DNA from: Psychroserpens sp. SPM9
Lineage (GTDB): Bacteria > Bacteroidota > Bacteroidia > Flavobacteriales > Flavobacteriaceae
Length of the DNA stretch: 64,000 nt
Direction of reading: 5' to 3'
Assembly (NCBI RefSeq): GCF_025153525.1
Contig: NZ_JANZNR010000006.1
Span: 248,001 to 312,000, forward strand
The position numbers were made by a program, and so were the translations under genes. Below are positions 50,311 through 60,410 of the stretch, one piece after another. The notes under the pieces were generated by a model. The model did no database searches, was not told the DNA's origin, and worked only from the letters and a program-made list of their open reading frames with translations. How positions within the stretch are numbered: position 1 is the stretch's first letter; each line of letters begins with the position of its first letter.

Positions 50311-51093
50311 TTGGAAAAATTCAAATTTTGGGATTTTGGAATCATAGACTTTATCGATGTCTTTCTAGTCGCGATTTTGCTTTACTATGTCTACAAACTG
50401 GTTAAAGGTACAGTTGCCGTTAATATTTTTATTGGTATCATTATCATCTATCTGGTGTGGCGCGTTACAGATTTTTTAAATATGTACATGCTGCATCGCA
50501 TTTTTGATGGTTTTATTAAAGTAGGAATCATAGCGCTTATCGTCGTATTTCAGCCAGAAATACGAAAATTCCTGCTCATGGTTGGTTCCACAAATTTAAG
50601 TGGTCGTGGAAAGTTTTTCAAAAAGATGAAATTTTTAAAAACCGAAGCCGAAACCGAAACCGATATTCACGCCATTGTTGCTGCTTGTGATAAAATGGGT
50701 CAATCGAGAACAGGTGCGCTTATCGTTTTAGAACGTAATAACAATCTGGATTTTTTGACCAATACAGGTGATGAAATGAACATTAAAGTCACTCAGCCCA
50801 TTATCGAAAGTATCTTCTTTAAAAATAGTCCGCTACACGATGGCGCCATTATAATTGAAGATAATGTGGTAAAAGCGACACGTGTGATTCTTCCTGTTAA
50901 TAACGAGAAAAACATTCCGCAACGCTTTGGTTTACGACATCGTGCCGCTGTAGGGATTACCGAAAAAACAGACGCCCTAGCTTTAGTGGTAAGTGAAGAA
51001 ACGGGTCAGATTTCCTATTTAAAAAACGGAGAATTTGTGATGTATGAAGATACTGCCGAACTTACAACATTACTTTTTAAAGACCTGACGTAA
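50311..51093 (+). CDS. cdaA: Diadenylate cyclase CdaA (c-di-AMP synthase)
   Basis: 260 residues from a TTG start at 50311. Three hydrophobic segments (about 10-90), then the DAC domain: SPLHDGAIIIEDNVVKATRV carries the catalytic DGA motif and PQRFGLRHRAAVGITEKTDA the RHR motif. It makes cyclic di-AMP from two ATP at the inner membrane; c-di-AMP controls potassium and turgor. Third gene of the folP operon; a DUF3667 gene starts directly after its stop. Confidence 0.95.
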   Translation: MEKFKFWDFGIIDFIDVFLVAILLYYVYKLVKGTVAVNIFIGIIIIYLVWRVTDFLNMYMLHRIFDGFIKVGIIALIVVFQPEIRKFLLMVGSTNLSGRGKFFKKMKFLKTEAETETDIHAIVAACDKMGQSRTGALIVLERNNNLDFLTNTGDEMNIKVTQPIIESIFFKNSPLHDGAIIIEDNVVKATRVILPVNNEKNIPQRFGLRHRAAVGITEKTDALALVVSEETGQISYLKNGEFVMYEDTAELTTLLFKDLT

Positions 51094-51888
51094 ATGACAT
51101 GTAAAAACTGTGATACGCTTCTCAATTCTGAACAACATTACTGCTATGAATGTGGCGCAAAAGTGATTAAAAACAGACTGACAACCAAAAACCTGTTTAG
51201 CGAATTTAGTGAGCAGTTTTTAAGCTATGATAATAAATTCCTAATTACCTTTTTTGATCTTTTTAGAAAACCAGAAAGCGTTATTCACGGCTATATTACT
51301 GGCACCAGAAAAAAATATATAAATGTCATACAGTACTTAGCAATTTCATTGACACTTTTAGGATTACAACTTTTTATTTTAAATAAATTTTACCCCGATT
51401 TTTTCGCTGCTGCCTATACAGATTTTGGAAACTATTTTGCCATGTATCCAGAAAACACAAGAGTTGAGGCTAAAAAATTTATGAGCAACTATCTGGCATT
51501 TATAAACGAATACCAAAGTTTAGTATATATCATAGGAATTCCGTTTACAGCCATTGTGACTTACTTTGCTTTTCGAAAAGAAAAGCTATTAAATTACATC
51601 GAACACGTGGTGGTAAACACTTATTTAACAGCTCAATATGTTGTATTTACTTTTTTCCTTTATTTAATTTTTGCTGTTTTAAACCTTAATGTAAACGTAT
51701 TAATTAATATTTCTTTAGTGCTGTATCTGTTTTATTACGGATTTGTGTTTTATAGAATCTACAAGTTACGGGTAACCACCATATTTTTACGTTTCTTGTT
51801 ATCCTTAGCTATATTAGGTGTTATGTTTTTAATCGTTCTAACTTTAGGAATAATTATAGGAATTGTATATCTGAAATTTCTTAAATAA
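51094..51888 (+). CDS. DUF3667 membrane protein, copy 1
   Basis: 264 residues: N-terminal zinc ribbon (TCKNCDTLLNSEQHYCYECG, four Cys), a polar stretch with LFRKPESVIHGYITGTRKKY, and five hydrophobic segments. Matches DUF3667. Its ATG follows the cdaA stop with no gap. A diverged second copy is next. Function unknown. Confidence 0.88.
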   Translation: MTCKNCDTLLNSEQHYCYECGAKVIKNRLTTKNLFSEFSEQFLSYDNKFLITFFDLFRKPESVIHGYITGTRKKYINVIQYLAISLTLLGLQLFILNKFYPDFFAAAYTDFGNYFAMYPENTRVEAKKFMSNYLAFINEYQSLVYIIGIPFTAIVTYFAFRKEKLLNYIEHVVVNTYLTAQYVVFTFFLYLIFAVLNLNVNVLINISLVLYLFYYGFVFYRIYKLRVTTIFLRFLLSLAILGVMFLIVLTLGIIIGIVYLKFLK

Positions 51889-51897
51889 ATTGAACCC

Positions 51898-52698
51898 GTG
51901 AACTGTAAAAATTGTCATATCGAACTTCCTGCAGAAAGTGATTTCTGTAATCATTGCGGTGGAAAAATTATTAGAAACCGACTAACATTCAAAAACTTAT
52001 TTGAACACATTAGTGAAACCTTCTTTAATTATGACAATAAACTATTACGAACACTAATCGATCTATTTAAAATCCCAGAAGTCGTGATTGGCGGCTATAT
52101 TGACGGCGTTCGCAAACGCTATGTGAATCCGATAAGTTATTTTGGTTTAGCCCTCACTTTAACAGGTTTGTATATTTTAATCTTGAGTAAATTTTATCCT
52201 GAAGCGATGGATTTTTCAGCATTTGCCGTAGAAGGTCAAGAAGAATTTCAAAGAAAAAACATGAGCTTTGTTCAAGAATACATGTCCTTTTTTATGATGC
52301 TTTACATCCCAATATATGCACTTATAGCACGTATAACGTTTGTAGGCTTAAATAAGTTTAATTACACCGAATTACTTGTCGTATTACTATATTGGCAATC
52401 TCAAGCCTCAATTATAACGGCATTTATAATTGTCATTGGTGCTATGTTTGGGATTTCACAAGGCCACATGAGCATGGTTATGCTGCCACTTATGATGCTT
52501 TATGCGGCGTATATCTTTAAACGTCTCTACCAACTTAGCTTCGGAGAAATACTCTTAAGAACCCTTCTCTTTGGAGTGGTTTTAGGTATTGTTTTTATAA
52601 TCTTCACCATCATCATGCTTATTGTGATGTATTTAACAGGCGATTTACAACAATTAATAGAAGCACAAAAAGCAGCGATGGAAGCAGCAAAAGCCTAA
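51898..52698 (+). CDS. DUF3667 membrane protein, copy 2
   Basis: 266 residues from GTG at 51898. Same plan as copy 1: zinc ribbon (NCKNCHIELPAESDFCNHCG), LFKIPEVVIGGYIDGVRKRY, then five hydrophobic segments; tandem paralogues by duplication. The C-terminus is a short charged helix (QQLIEAQKAAMEAAKA). Convergent with the ABC exporter gene and ends one base before it. Confidence 0.88.
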   Translation: MNCKNCHIELPAESDFCNHCGGKIIRNRLTFKNLFEHISETFFNYDNKLLRTLIDLFKIPEVVIGGYIDGVRKRYVNPISYFGLALTLTGLYILILSKFYPEAMDFSAFAVEGQEEFQRKNMSFVQEYMSFFMMLYIPIYALIARITFVGLNKFNYTELLVVLLYWQSQASIITAFIIVIGAMFGISQGHMSMVMLPLMMLYAAYIFKRLYQLSFGEILLRTLLFGVVLGIVFIIFTIIMLIVMYLTGDLQQLIEAQKAAMEAAKA

Positions 52699-54465
52699 CT
52701 ATACGGCTTCCGCTTTCAAAAACTGAACCTCATAGAGATTTCTATAATACCCATTATCTACTTTTAATAACTCTTCATGTGTGCCTTTTTCGACGATTTG
52801 ACCCGCAGACATGACTATAATCTGATCAGCTTGCTGAACCGTTGCTAAACGATGAGCAATCACAATCGACGTTCGGCCTGAAGTAATTTTATCGGTAGCA
52901 TCTTGTATTAATTGTTCCGAATAGGAATCTACCGAAGAGGTCGCTTCATCAAGCACCAAAATACTTGGATTGGTCACATAAGCTCTTAAAAATGAAATGA
53001 GTTGACGCTGACCAGAAGACAACATCGATCCGCGTTCTTTAACATTGTAATGATACCCATTAGGAAGGCTGGAAATAAACTCGTGTATTCCTATATCTTT
53101 AGCCGCTTGAATCACTTGGGCTTCAGAAATATTAGGATTCTTCAGTGTGATGTTATTTAAAATCGTATCAGCAAATAAAAATACATCTTGTAAAACAACA
53201 GCTATTTGCGATCGCAACGATTGTAAGGTCATCTTTTTAATATCAGTGCCATCTATAGCAATGATCCCATCATTGATGTCATAAAAACGATTCAGTAAAT
53301 TAATGATAGTCGACTTCCCAGCTCCTGTTGCACCAACAATAGCGACCGTTTCTCCAGCTTTTACATCTAACGAAATGCCTTTAAGCACTTCTTCATCGGC
53401 TACATAAGAAAAATGAACATTTTCAAACGAAATATCTCCTTTAAATTCGGTTGCAATTTCAGAACCAGAATCGTCAATTTGTGAGGTCGTATCTAAGACT
53501 CTAAATACACGGTCTGCTGCAACCATTCCCATTTGAAGCGTATTGAATTTGTTCGCAATCTGATTTAAGGGTCTGAATAACATAGGTACATACATTATAA
53601 AGGCAAACAATTCGCCTTCACTAGCTGTGCTGCTAAATACAACACTAATTCCGCCAACCCAAATAATGGTTCCTAAGGTTATTGAAGATAATAAATCTGC
53701 AATAGGAAAAAACACAGAGTTATACCAGACTGTTTTTAGCCAGCCTTTTTTATGACGTTCGTTAATTTCTTTGAATTTTTTAAATTCGGTAGCTTCCCTT
53801 GTAAACAATTGAAGAATCTTCATACCTGTAACGCGTTCTTGCACAAATGAATTTAAATTAGAGACTTCGGTTCGTACTTCTTCAAAAGCGCGTTTCATGT
53901 ATTTCTGAAAAATCTTAGTGGCAAATAATACAATGGGCATGGTTACAAAAGCAATAAGACTTAATTTCCAATTCATGTAAAACATCATTCCACCTACAAC
54001 CAGCATTTTCAGAATATCGCTAAAAATCATAAATAGCCCTTGACCAAAAATATCTGCAATACGTTCCATATCGGTAACCGTTCTGGTAATTAAAACGCCC
54101 ACTGAAGAATTATCATAATATTTCATTCGGAAACGCAATACATGATTGTATAGTTTTACCCGAATATCTTTCACAACAGATTGCCCTAACCAACTAGCAT
54201 AATAAATAAACAACAACTGGCTTACGACTTCTAATAGCAACAGCACGAGCATGATGATTATATAAATTAAAAACCCATCATAGTCTTGCGGTTTTACATT
54301 TTCATCAATGGCTTTTTGTAATACCCAAGGACGCAAAGCCCCAAAAACAGCTAGACCAATCACGCAAAGTAAGGAACCAAAAAACACCAACCTATACGGA
54401 TTAATGTACTGTAATAAGCGCTTAAACAAGGTGAGGTCAAAAACTTTTTTCTTTTGGTTTTCCAT
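52699..54465 (-). CDS. ABC exporter, fused membrane and ATPase domains
   Basis: 588 residues. Six-helix exporter domain (about 10-320) and ATPase domain with Walker A VGATGAGKSTIINLLNRF, signature LSSGQRQLISFLRAY, Walker B SILVLDEATSSVD and H-loop IVIAHRL. Half-transporter that should work as a homodimer, MsbA/BmrA-like multidrug or lipid group; substrate unknown. Next to truA in the same direction, eight bases apart. Confidence 0.93.
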   Translation of the reverse strand: MENQKKKVFDLTLFKRLLQYINPYRLVFFGSLLCVIGLAVFGALRPWVLQKAIDENVKPQDYDGFLIYIIIMLVLLLLEVVSQLLFIYYASWLGQSVVKDIRVKLYNHVLRFRMKYYDNSSVGVLITRTVTDMERIADIFGQGLFMIFSDILKMLVVGGMMFYMNWKLSLIAFVTMPIVLFATKIFQKYMKRAFEEVRTEVSNLNSFVQERVTGMKILQLFTREATEFKKFKEINERHKKGWLKTVWYNSVFFPIADLLSSITLGTIIWVGGISVVFSSTASEGELFAFIMYVPMLFRPLNQIANKFNTLQMGMVAADRVFRVLDTTSQIDDSGSEIATEFKGDISFENVHFSYVADEEVLKGISLDVKAGETVAIVGATGAGKSTIINLLNRFYDINDGIIAIDGTDIKKMTLQSLRSQIAVVLQDVFLFADTILNNITLKNPNISEAQVIQAAKDIGIHEFISSLPNGYHYNVKERGSMLSSGQRQLISFLRAYVTNPSILVLDEATSSVDSYSEQLIQDATDKITSGRTSIVIAHRLATVQQADQIIVMSAGQIVEKGTHEELLKVDNGYYRNLYEVQFLKAEAV

Positions 54466-54473
54466 TTAATATT

Positions 54474-55214
54474 TTAAAGTTTTATGTCTGTTGAATAATC
54501 TACATTAACCAAATATAAGCCCTGAGCTGGTACCGAAAACCCAGCTTCACTTCTACTTTTAGACTTTATTATGTCATGTAATTTTTCTAATTCTATTTTT
54601 CCTAAGCCGATATTTATAAGAGTTCCTACAATTGCACGAACCATATTTCTTAAAAAGCGATCGGCTTTAATGATAAAAATTAATTCATCGTTTTCAATCA
54701 ACCATTCGGCTTGCATGAGTTTACAATAATACGTTTTTACATCTGTTTGCACCTTAGAAAAGCATTGAAAATCATTATACTGCAATAGTATTTCACAAGC
54801 TTTATTCATCAGGTCCACATCTAAAGGTTTCTGTAAGGCATAAGAAAAATCATAAGTAAACACATTTTTACGTGTCGAAACTCTATAATGATAGGTTCGG
54901 CTTATCGCATGAAATCGTGCATGAGCATCGCTTTTAACTTCAAAAACAGCGTGTATTGCAATGTCTTTAGGAAGAAAAGAATTGAGCTTAAATACAAAAT
55001 TCTCAGGCAATACTGATTCAAAATCAAAATGCGCAAAAAGCTGTGAGGCATGAACACCAGCATCGGTTCTTCCCGCTCCAACGACAACTATAGTTTGTTT
55101 TAGAAGCGTTGATAATGCCTGTTCTAAAACCTCTTGTACTGAGATAGCGTCGGGCTGATTTTGCCAACCATGGTATGCTTTTCCGTTATATGATAATTCG
55201 ATAAAAAACCGCAA
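54474..55214 (-). CDS. truA: tRNA pseudouridine synthase A
   Basis: An ATG at 55268 opens the frame, but its first 18 codons are hydrophobic and atypical; TTG at 55214 gives (M)RFFIELSYNGKAYHGWQNQP, the standard N-terminus, and 246 residues. The catalytic Asp lies in VVGAGRTDAGVHASQLFAHF; further RNMVRAIVGTLINIGLGK is conserved. Makes pseudouridine at positions 38-40 of tRNA anticodon arms. The start is inferred from family alignment in memory. Confidence 0.92.
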   Translation of the reverse strand: MRFFIELSYNGKAYHGWQNQPDAISVQEVLEQALSTLLKQTIVVVGAGRTDAGVHASQLFAHFDFESVLPENFVFKLNSFLPKDIAIHAVFEVKSDAHARFHAISRTYHYRVSTRKNVFTYDFSYALQKPLDVDLMNKACEILLQYNDFQCFSKVQTDVKTYYCKLMQAEWLIENDELIFIIKADRFLRNMVRAIVGTLINIGLGKIELEKLHDIIKSKSRSEAGFSVPAQGLYLVNVDYSTDIKL

Positions 55215-55316
55215 TAGAAATGTTATTTTTGTAAAAACACAAAGATAAATAGTTTTGATGGTTATCATCTTACATTAACATAATTAAAACATGTTCCGTG
55301 GCTACGGAAAGCAAAC

Positions 55317-55811
55317 ATGACTAAAATCCTCTTACTTTCTGATACGCATAGTTATATAGATGATGCGATTTTAAAATACGTAAAACAAGCCGATGAAGTT
55401 TGGCATGCAGGTGATATTGGTGATTTACAAGTTACCGATAAAATTAAGGCATTAAAACCCCTTCGTGCTGTTTACGGAAACATAGACGATGCCAAAGCAC
55501 GTACAGAATTTCCAGAAAACAACCGGTTTATGTGTGAAGATATTGATGTATGGATCACACATATTGGAGGCTATCCGCCAAAATATAACAGTCGAACACG
55601 AGATGTGATAAAAGCGAATCCACCACGTATTTTTATCAGCGGCCATTCCCATATATTGAAAGTGATGCCAGATAAGCGCTATAACCTTATTCATATGAAT
55701 CCTGGTGCTGTTGGCAAACATGGATTTCATAAAATTAGAACCATGTTGCGTTTTACAATAGATGGCAATAAAATTGAAAATCTTGAAGTGATCGAATTTC
55801 CGAAGCGATAG
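55317..55811 (+). CDS. YfcE/MJ0936-type metallophosphoesterase
   Basis: 164 residues, the size of small calcineurin-like phosphodiesterases. Metal ligands in order: LLLSDTHSYIDD, WHAGDIGDLQ, VYGNIDDAKAR, ISGHSHILKVMPDKRYNLIH and NPGAVGKHG. Hydrolyses phosphodiesters, natural substrate unknown. Divergent from truA, with both starts within about 100 bases. Confidence 0.92.
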   Translation: MTKILLLSDTHSYIDDAILKYVKQADEVWHAGDIGDLQVTDKIKALKPLRAVYGNIDDAKARTEFPENNRFMCEDIDVWITHIGGYPPKYNSRTRDVIKANPPRIFISGHSHILKVMPDKRYNLIHMNPGAVGKHGFHKIRTMLRFTIDGNKIENLEVIEFPKR

Positions 55812-55833
55812 TTCAATATTTTTTTACATAAAA

Positions 55834-55859
55834 AAGCCCAAGATCTTCACCTTGGGCTT
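55834..55859 (-). terminator. Terminator after the DUF4293 gene
   Basis: AAGCCCAAG (55834-55842) and CTTGGGCTT (55851-55859) with an eight-base loop; the T run is on the minus strand only, so it belongs to the DUF4293 gene, though the plus-strand phosphoesterase mRNA could use the hairpin too. Confidence 0.75.
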
Positions 55860-55888
55860 ACGCACTAAAATAATTAAGATAATAGGGT

Positions 55889-56299
55889 TTATCGTAATCG
55901 ATCGACAGATTTTACAAGGTCTTCATCCTTTTTTATGGCTTTATTGGCTAACACCAATAATACGATAGATAAAATAGGTATGAATATCCCAACACCCTTC
56001 TCTGAGATGTGACTCTCTCCAGGTGGTATTAGCAATTGATACACAAAAAATCCTAATAAAATAAAGTTTAATATGATATTAAGTCGTCCCAAAACAAATT
56101 GAAACTTCCTGTTTTTATAACTAAAAATCGAAATTAAAGATAATAACGCAGATCCCAAAAACAAACCGAGATATAAATATTCATCTTTAGCATATACGGG
56201 AACATCGGCACTGTTTGTCCATAAATGCAATACAAATATTAAACCAGCAGATACCAGAGCCGATAATAAAAGATATAGTGTTTGTATGCGTTGAATCAT
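55889..56299 (-). CDS. DUF4293 membrane protein
   Basis: 136 residues with four hydrophobic segments. The opening MIQRIQTLYLLLSALVSAGL is the DUF4293 signature and SVDRLR the typical basic C-terminus. The family occurs almost only in Bacteroidetes, often beside rho, as here (rho is divergent, 231 bases away). Function unknown. Confidence 0.92.
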   Translation of the reverse strand: MIQRIQTLYLLLSALVSAGLIFVLHLWTNSADVPVYAKDEYLYLGLFLGSALLSLISIFSYKNRKFQFVLGRLNIILNFILLGFFVYQLLIPPGESHISEKGVGIFIPILSIVLLVLANKAIKKDEDLVKSVDRLR

Positions 56300-56530
56300 T
56301 TCTTATTATTTCTAACGAAGCACAAAATTAATAGTTTCTTTTTTAAAAGTTATATTAAATTTTAAAAATAAAATTGTATTATTGCAATAACGTTCTGTTA
56401 CGCTCAGAGTTGCAGAGGGTTAAATCTTCAGGTTTTTTTCAAATTTTCCCTTCATTTATAATTTTCAGAAAAAGAGAAAAGTAAGAAACGAATCCATTTC
56501 AAAGAATAAACTTAATTAGTATACATATAC

Positions 56531-58192
56531 ATGTTCGAAATTTCCGAATTAAAAGCAAAGAAGCTTCCTGAACTTCAGGAGATAGCTCAAAAACTAAACG
56601 TACCAAAATACCGTTCGTTAAAAAAATTAGATCTAGTTTACCAAATATTAGACTTACAAGCAGCCAATCCTGAAGCTGTAAAAAAAGAAGTTGTAGCTGC
56701 AAAAAAACCTGCTCCTGAAAAAAAAGCAGAGCAAAAAAAGCCAGCGCCACAACAGCGCAAACCAAGAGCTCGTGTTGAGAAAAAGCAAGACGACAAATCG
56801 GCTCAACAAAAAATGAATTTAGATGATAAAAAAGACGATAAGTCTTCTAAATCAAATTCTAATGAGCAAAAAGATACTAGAAATAATAATTCTAAATCAA
56901 ACAACCAGAACAACGATAACCGTTCTAAAAGTTCTAATGACAACAAGCAAAATAATCGTCAGAAGAATGATAGCAATAAGCAGAACAATCAACGTTCTAA
57001 AGAAAATAATGGTAATCAACACAAAAATAACGGTAATAAAGACAATCGTAACCGTTACAGAGAACCCGATTTTGAGTTTGATGCCATCATTGAAAGCGAA
57101 GGTGTTTTAGACATCATGCAAGATGGTTATGGCTTTTTAAGGTCTTCAGATTATAACTATTTATCATCACCAGACGACATCTATGTATCGCAGTCCCAAA
57201 TTCGTTTATTCGGATTAAAAACTGGTGATACTGTTCTTGGTCATGTACGACCTCCTAAAGAAGGTGAAAAATATTTTCCTTTAATAAAGGTCAGTAAAAT
57301 TAATGGTCAAAAACCAGAAGTTGTTAGAGATCGTGTCTCTTTTGAACACTTAACACCATTATTTCCACAAGAAAAATTCAATATTGCCGAAAAACAAAGC
57401 ACGATATCTACTCGAATTATGGATTTGTTCTCTCCTATCGGAAAAGGACAACGTGGTATGATTGTATCGCAGCCTAAAACTGGTAAAACAATGCTTTTAA
57501 AAGATGTTGCCAATGCTATAGCGGCTAATCATCCTGAAGTTTATCAAATGATTTTATTAATTGATGAACGCCCTGAAGAAGTTACAGATATGCAACGTAA
57601 TGTTCGCGGTGAAGTGATTGCTTCTACCTTTGATAAGGAAGCACATGAGCATGTTAAAATTGCGAATATTGTATTAGAAAAAGCAAAACGCCTCGTTGAA
57701 TGTGGTCATGATGTGGTCATTCTTTTAGACTCTATCACACGTTTAGCAAGAGCTTACAATACCGTACAACCTGCATCAGGTAAAATATTAAGTGGTGGTG
57801 TTGATGCCAATGCGCTTCATAAACCAAAACGTTTCTTTGGTGCTGCCCGAAATATTGAAAATGGTGGGTCATTAACTATTATCGCTACAGCCTTAACCGA
57901 AACAGGATCAAAAATGGATGAAGTGATTTTTGAAGAATTTAAAGGAACTGGTAATATGGAACTTCAATTAGATCGTAAGATTTCGAACCGAAGAATCTTC
58001 CCAGCTATTGACTTGACATCTTCGAGTACGCGTCGTGATGACATCTTATTAGATGAGACTACCATTCAAAGAATGTGGGTGATGCGTAAATACCTTGCCG
58101 ATATGAATCCAGTTGAAGCGATGGAGTTTATTAATGACCGATTCAAACAAACAAGAAACAACGAAGAGTTTTTAGTTTCTATGAACGGATAA
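56531..58192 (+). CDS. rho: Transcription termination factor Rho with asparagine/lysine-rich insertion
   Basis: 553 residues. Rho N-terminal domain (about 1-45, [20 protein letters not shown]), an insertion of about 130 residues made mostly of Asn, Lys, Gln, Ser and Asp (about 55-180), the RNA-binding cold-shock-like domain (about 185-265, [20 protein letters not shown]) and the ATPase core ([21 protein letters not shown]-loop, [34 protein letters not shown]). Hexameric helicase that ends untranslated transcripts. Insertions of this kind are known in Bacteroidetes Rho and can promote condensate formation. The 231-base gap before it holds TTATTGCAATAA (56379-56390) and no gene. Confidence 0.95.
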   Translation: MFEISELKAKKLPELQEIAQKLNVPKYRSLKKLDLVYQILDLQAANPEAVKKEVVAAKKPAPEKKAEQKKPAPQQRKPRARVEKKQDDKSAQQKMNLDDKKDDKSSKSNSNEQKDTRNNNSKSNNQNNDNRSKSSNDNKQNNRQKNDSNKQNNQRSKENNGNQHKNNGNKDNRNRYREPDFEFDAIIESEGVLDIMQDGYGFLRSSDYNYLSSPDDIYVSQSQIRLFGLKTGDTVLGHVRPPKEGEKYFPLIKVSKINGQKPEVVRDRVSFEHLTPLFPQEKFNIAEKQSTISTRIMDLFSPIGKGQRGMIVSQPKTGKTMLLKDVANAIAANHPEVYQMILLIDERPEEVTDMQRNVRGEVIASTFDKEAHEHVKIANIVLEKAKRLVECGHDVVILLDSITRLARAYNTVQPASGKILSGGVDANALHKPKRFFGAARNIENGGSLTIIATALTETGSKMDEVIFEEFKGTGNMELQLDRKISNRRIFPAIDLTSSSTRRDDILLDETTIQRMWVMRKYLADMNPVEAMEFINDRFKQTRNNEEFLVSMNG

Positions 58193-58214
58193 CTAAAAGC
58201 CTTTAAAAAATAAT

Positions 58215-58246
58215 AAAAGCCCTAACCAAAAATGGTTAGGGCTTTT
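58215..58246 (+). terminator. Terminator after rho
   Basis: AAAAGCCCTAACC (58215-58227) and GGTTAGGGCTTTT (58234-58246), perfect 13-base stem with six-base loop and six T. Confidence 0.88.
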
Positions 58247-58301
58247 TTATTTCTCAAATACGCGCCATTAACATTTGAACATCTTATAGGCAACAAAAAA
58301 A

Positions 58302-58319
58302 GCTTCTCGATAGAGAAGC
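58302..58319 (-). terminator. Terminator after rpsT
   Basis: GCTTCTC (58302-58308) and GAGAAGC (58313-58319) around GATA, with seven T on the minus strand, 28 bases after the rpsT stop. Confidence 0.85.
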
Positions 58320-58346
58320 CTTTATAATTTTAATTTTAAGTTCTAG

Positions 58347-58601
58347 TTAGCTTAGGGAAGCTACATGCTTTGTTAAACTAGATTTTAAATTAGCTGCTTT
58401 ATTATCGTGGATAATATTGTTTTTTGCTAATTTATCAATCATAGAAATAACTGAAGGCAAGTATTCTTTTGCTTCTTTTTCTTTTTCCATATCACGTAAT
58501 CTCTTGATAGCACCACGAGTTGTTTTGTGCTGATATCTGTTACGTAAACGTTTAGCTTCGTTACTTCTTATTCTTTTTAATGCTGACTTATGATTTGCCA
58601 T
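58347..58601 (-). CDS. rpsT: 30S ribosomal protein S20
   Basis: 84 residues, highly basic and helical: ANHKSALKRIRSNEAKRLRN, RYQHKTTRGAIKRLRDMEKE, KNNIIHDNKAANLKSSLTKH. Binds 16S rRNA. tRNA-Glu lies 26 bases upstream on the same strand, so the two may share a transcript. Confidence 0.96.
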   Translation of the reverse strand: MANHKSALKRIRSNEAKRLRNRYQHKTTRGAIKRLRDMEKEKEAKEYLPSVISMIDKLAKNNIIHDNKAANLKSSLTKHVASLS

Positions 58602-58627
58602 TGTATTTCTTTCTTATTAAAAAATTG

Positions 58628-58699
58628 TAGCCCGTAGGGGAATCGAACCCCTCTTACCAGGATGAAAACCTGGCGTCCTAGCCGATAGACGAACGGGCC
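58628..58699 (-). tRNA. tRNA-Glu (anticodon TTC)
   Basis: On the minus strand: GGCCCGT acceptor (G-U at the end with ACGGGCT), D arm, anticodon stem CCAGG/CCTGG with loop TTTTCAT (anticodon TTC), T arm AGGGG/CCCCT with TTCGATT, discriminator A. 72 bases, CCA not encoded. Lies between proS and rpsT. Confidence 0.95.
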
Positions 58700-58831
58700 A
58701 TTTGAGTTATTTCAGTTAGAAACTTAAATTTAAGTCTCTTTTCAAATGAACATGCAATTACTCATTGCGGATGCAAAAATACAACTATTTTTAAATGTTG
58801 CAACACCTAGATAAACTTTTTTAAAAAAAAA

Positions 58832-60310
58832 TTAATACGCTTTAGCAAACAACACACGATTTGTTGATGGTTTTCCAGAGTATACGCACACTCCAGCCTC
58901 TTTTTCAACATTCATAGGAATACACCTAATTGTTGCTTTTGTCAACTCTTTTATCTTTTGTTCGGTTTCTGGTGTTCCATCCCAGTGTGCTGAAACGAAC
59001 CCTGTTTTACCTTCTAAAACACTTTTAAAAGTTTCAAAATCATCAACTTCGGTAATATGTGAGTTTCTAAAGTCTAATGCTTTCTTAAATAAATCAATTT
59101 GAATGGTCTCTAAAAGCGAACTTACTGTTGCTACCAAATCATCTAAAGCAATAATTTCTTTAGTTAAGGTATCACGTCTCGCCAGTTCAACGGTTCCATT
59201 TTCTAAATCTTTAGGTCCAATAGCGATTCGTAAAGGCACCCCTTGTAGCTCATGTTGTGCAAATTTAGCGCCTGGACGATGCGTCGTTCTGGCATCAAAC
59301 TTACAAGAAATACCAAGTCCTTTTAATGCTTTGATGATTCCATTCGCTTTTTCGGTAATTAGTTCTAATTGATCGTCATTTTTATATATAGGAACAATAA
59401 CGACTTGAGAAGGTGCTAAATTTGGCGGCAACACCAAACCTTTATCGTCGCTATGCGTCATAATTAACGCTCCCATTAATCGCGTAGAAACACCCCAAGA
59501 TGTCGCCCAAACATGATCTAATTTACCTTCATTGTTAGTAAATTTCACATCAAATGCTTTAGCAAAATTTTGTCCTAAGAAATGTGAAGTTCCAGCTTGT
59601 AAAGCTTTTCCGTCTTGCATTAGTGCTTCAATACAATAGGTTTCTACAGCACCTGCAAAACGTTCACTTTCCGTTTTGACACCTTTTATCACAGGAATTG
59701 CCATGAAGTTTTCAGCAAATTCTGCATAAACATCATTCATTTGTTCTGCTTCAGCTAGAGCTTCAGCTTTTGTTGCATGCGCTGTATGCCCTTCTTGCCA
59801 TAAAAATTCTGCAGTACGCAAAAACAAGCGTGTTCTCATTTCCCAACGTACAACGTTTGCCCATTGGTTAATTAAGATCGGTAAATCTCTATAACTTTGA
59901 ATCCAACCTTTATAAGTATTCCATATTATAGCTTCACTTGTAGGTCTCACTACAAGTTCTTCTTCTAGTTTGGCTTCAGGGTCTACTCGAAGTTTTCCTT
60001 CATTATCAGGATCATTTTGAAGTCTGTAATGAGTCACTACAGCACATTCTTTTGCGAAGCCTTCAGCATTTTTTTCTTCAGCTTCAAACAAACTTTTAGG
60101 TACAAAAAGAGGAAAATAGGCGTTTTGATGTCCTGTTTCTTTAAACATTCTGTCTAATTCTGCCTGCATTTTTTCCCAAATAGCATAGCCATAAGGTTTA
60201 ATTACCATACACCCTCTAACTGCTGAGTTCTCAGCTAAATCAGCCTTTACGACCAATTCATTATACCATTTCGAATAGTCTTCTGCTCTACTTGTAAGAT
60301 TTTTACTCAT
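58832..60310 (-). CDS. proS: Prolyl-tRNA synthetase (eukaryote/archaea-type)
   Basis: 492 residues, the shorter ProS form without an editing insertion, normal for Bacteroidetes. Class II motifs: motif 1 with [20 protein letters not shown], motif 2 [20 protein letters not shown], and [20 protein letters not shown]; anticodon-binding domain after about 290 ([20 protein letters not shown]). Charges tRNA-Pro in the cytosol. Divergent from the lipoprotein gene at 60411. Confidence 0.95.
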   Translation of the reverse strand: MSKNLTSRAEDYSKWYNELVVKADLAENSAVRGCMVIKPYGYAIWEKMQAELDRMFKETGHQNAYFPLFVPKSLFEAEEKNAEGFAKECAVVTHYRLQNDPDNEGKLRVDPEAKLEEELVVRPTSEAIIWNTYKGWIQSYRDLPILINQWANVVRWEMRTRLFLRTAEFLWQEGHTAHATKAEALAEAEQMNDVYAEFAENFMAIPVIKGVKTESERFAGAVETYCIEALMQDGKALQAGTSHFLGQNFAKAFDVKFTNNEGKLDHVWATSWGVSTRLMGALIMTHSDDKGLVLPPNLAPSQVVIVPIYKNDDQLELITEKANGIIKALKGLGISCKFDARTTHRPGAKFAQHELQGVPLRIAIGPKDLENGTVELARRDTLTKEIIALDDLVATVSSLLETIQIDLFKKALDFRNSHITEVDDFETFKSVLEGKTGFVSAHWDGTPETEQKIKELTKATIRCIPMNVEKEAGVCVYSGKPSTNRVLFAKAY

Positions 60311-60410
60311 TATCTGCTTTTTGGCACAAAGTTTGTGATTATGTTAAATAAAAAAATAGTTCAGCAAAACTAACTATTTTTGTAATGTTCAACAATTAAA
60401 ATCAAAAGAT

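Noticed and set aside
56379-56390. TTATTGCAATAA before rho as a second ArsR operator
   Set aside because: Shares the ATTGCAAT core with the arsR site, but the flanks differ and no arsenic-related gene is near; short AT-rich palindromes are frequent by chance here.
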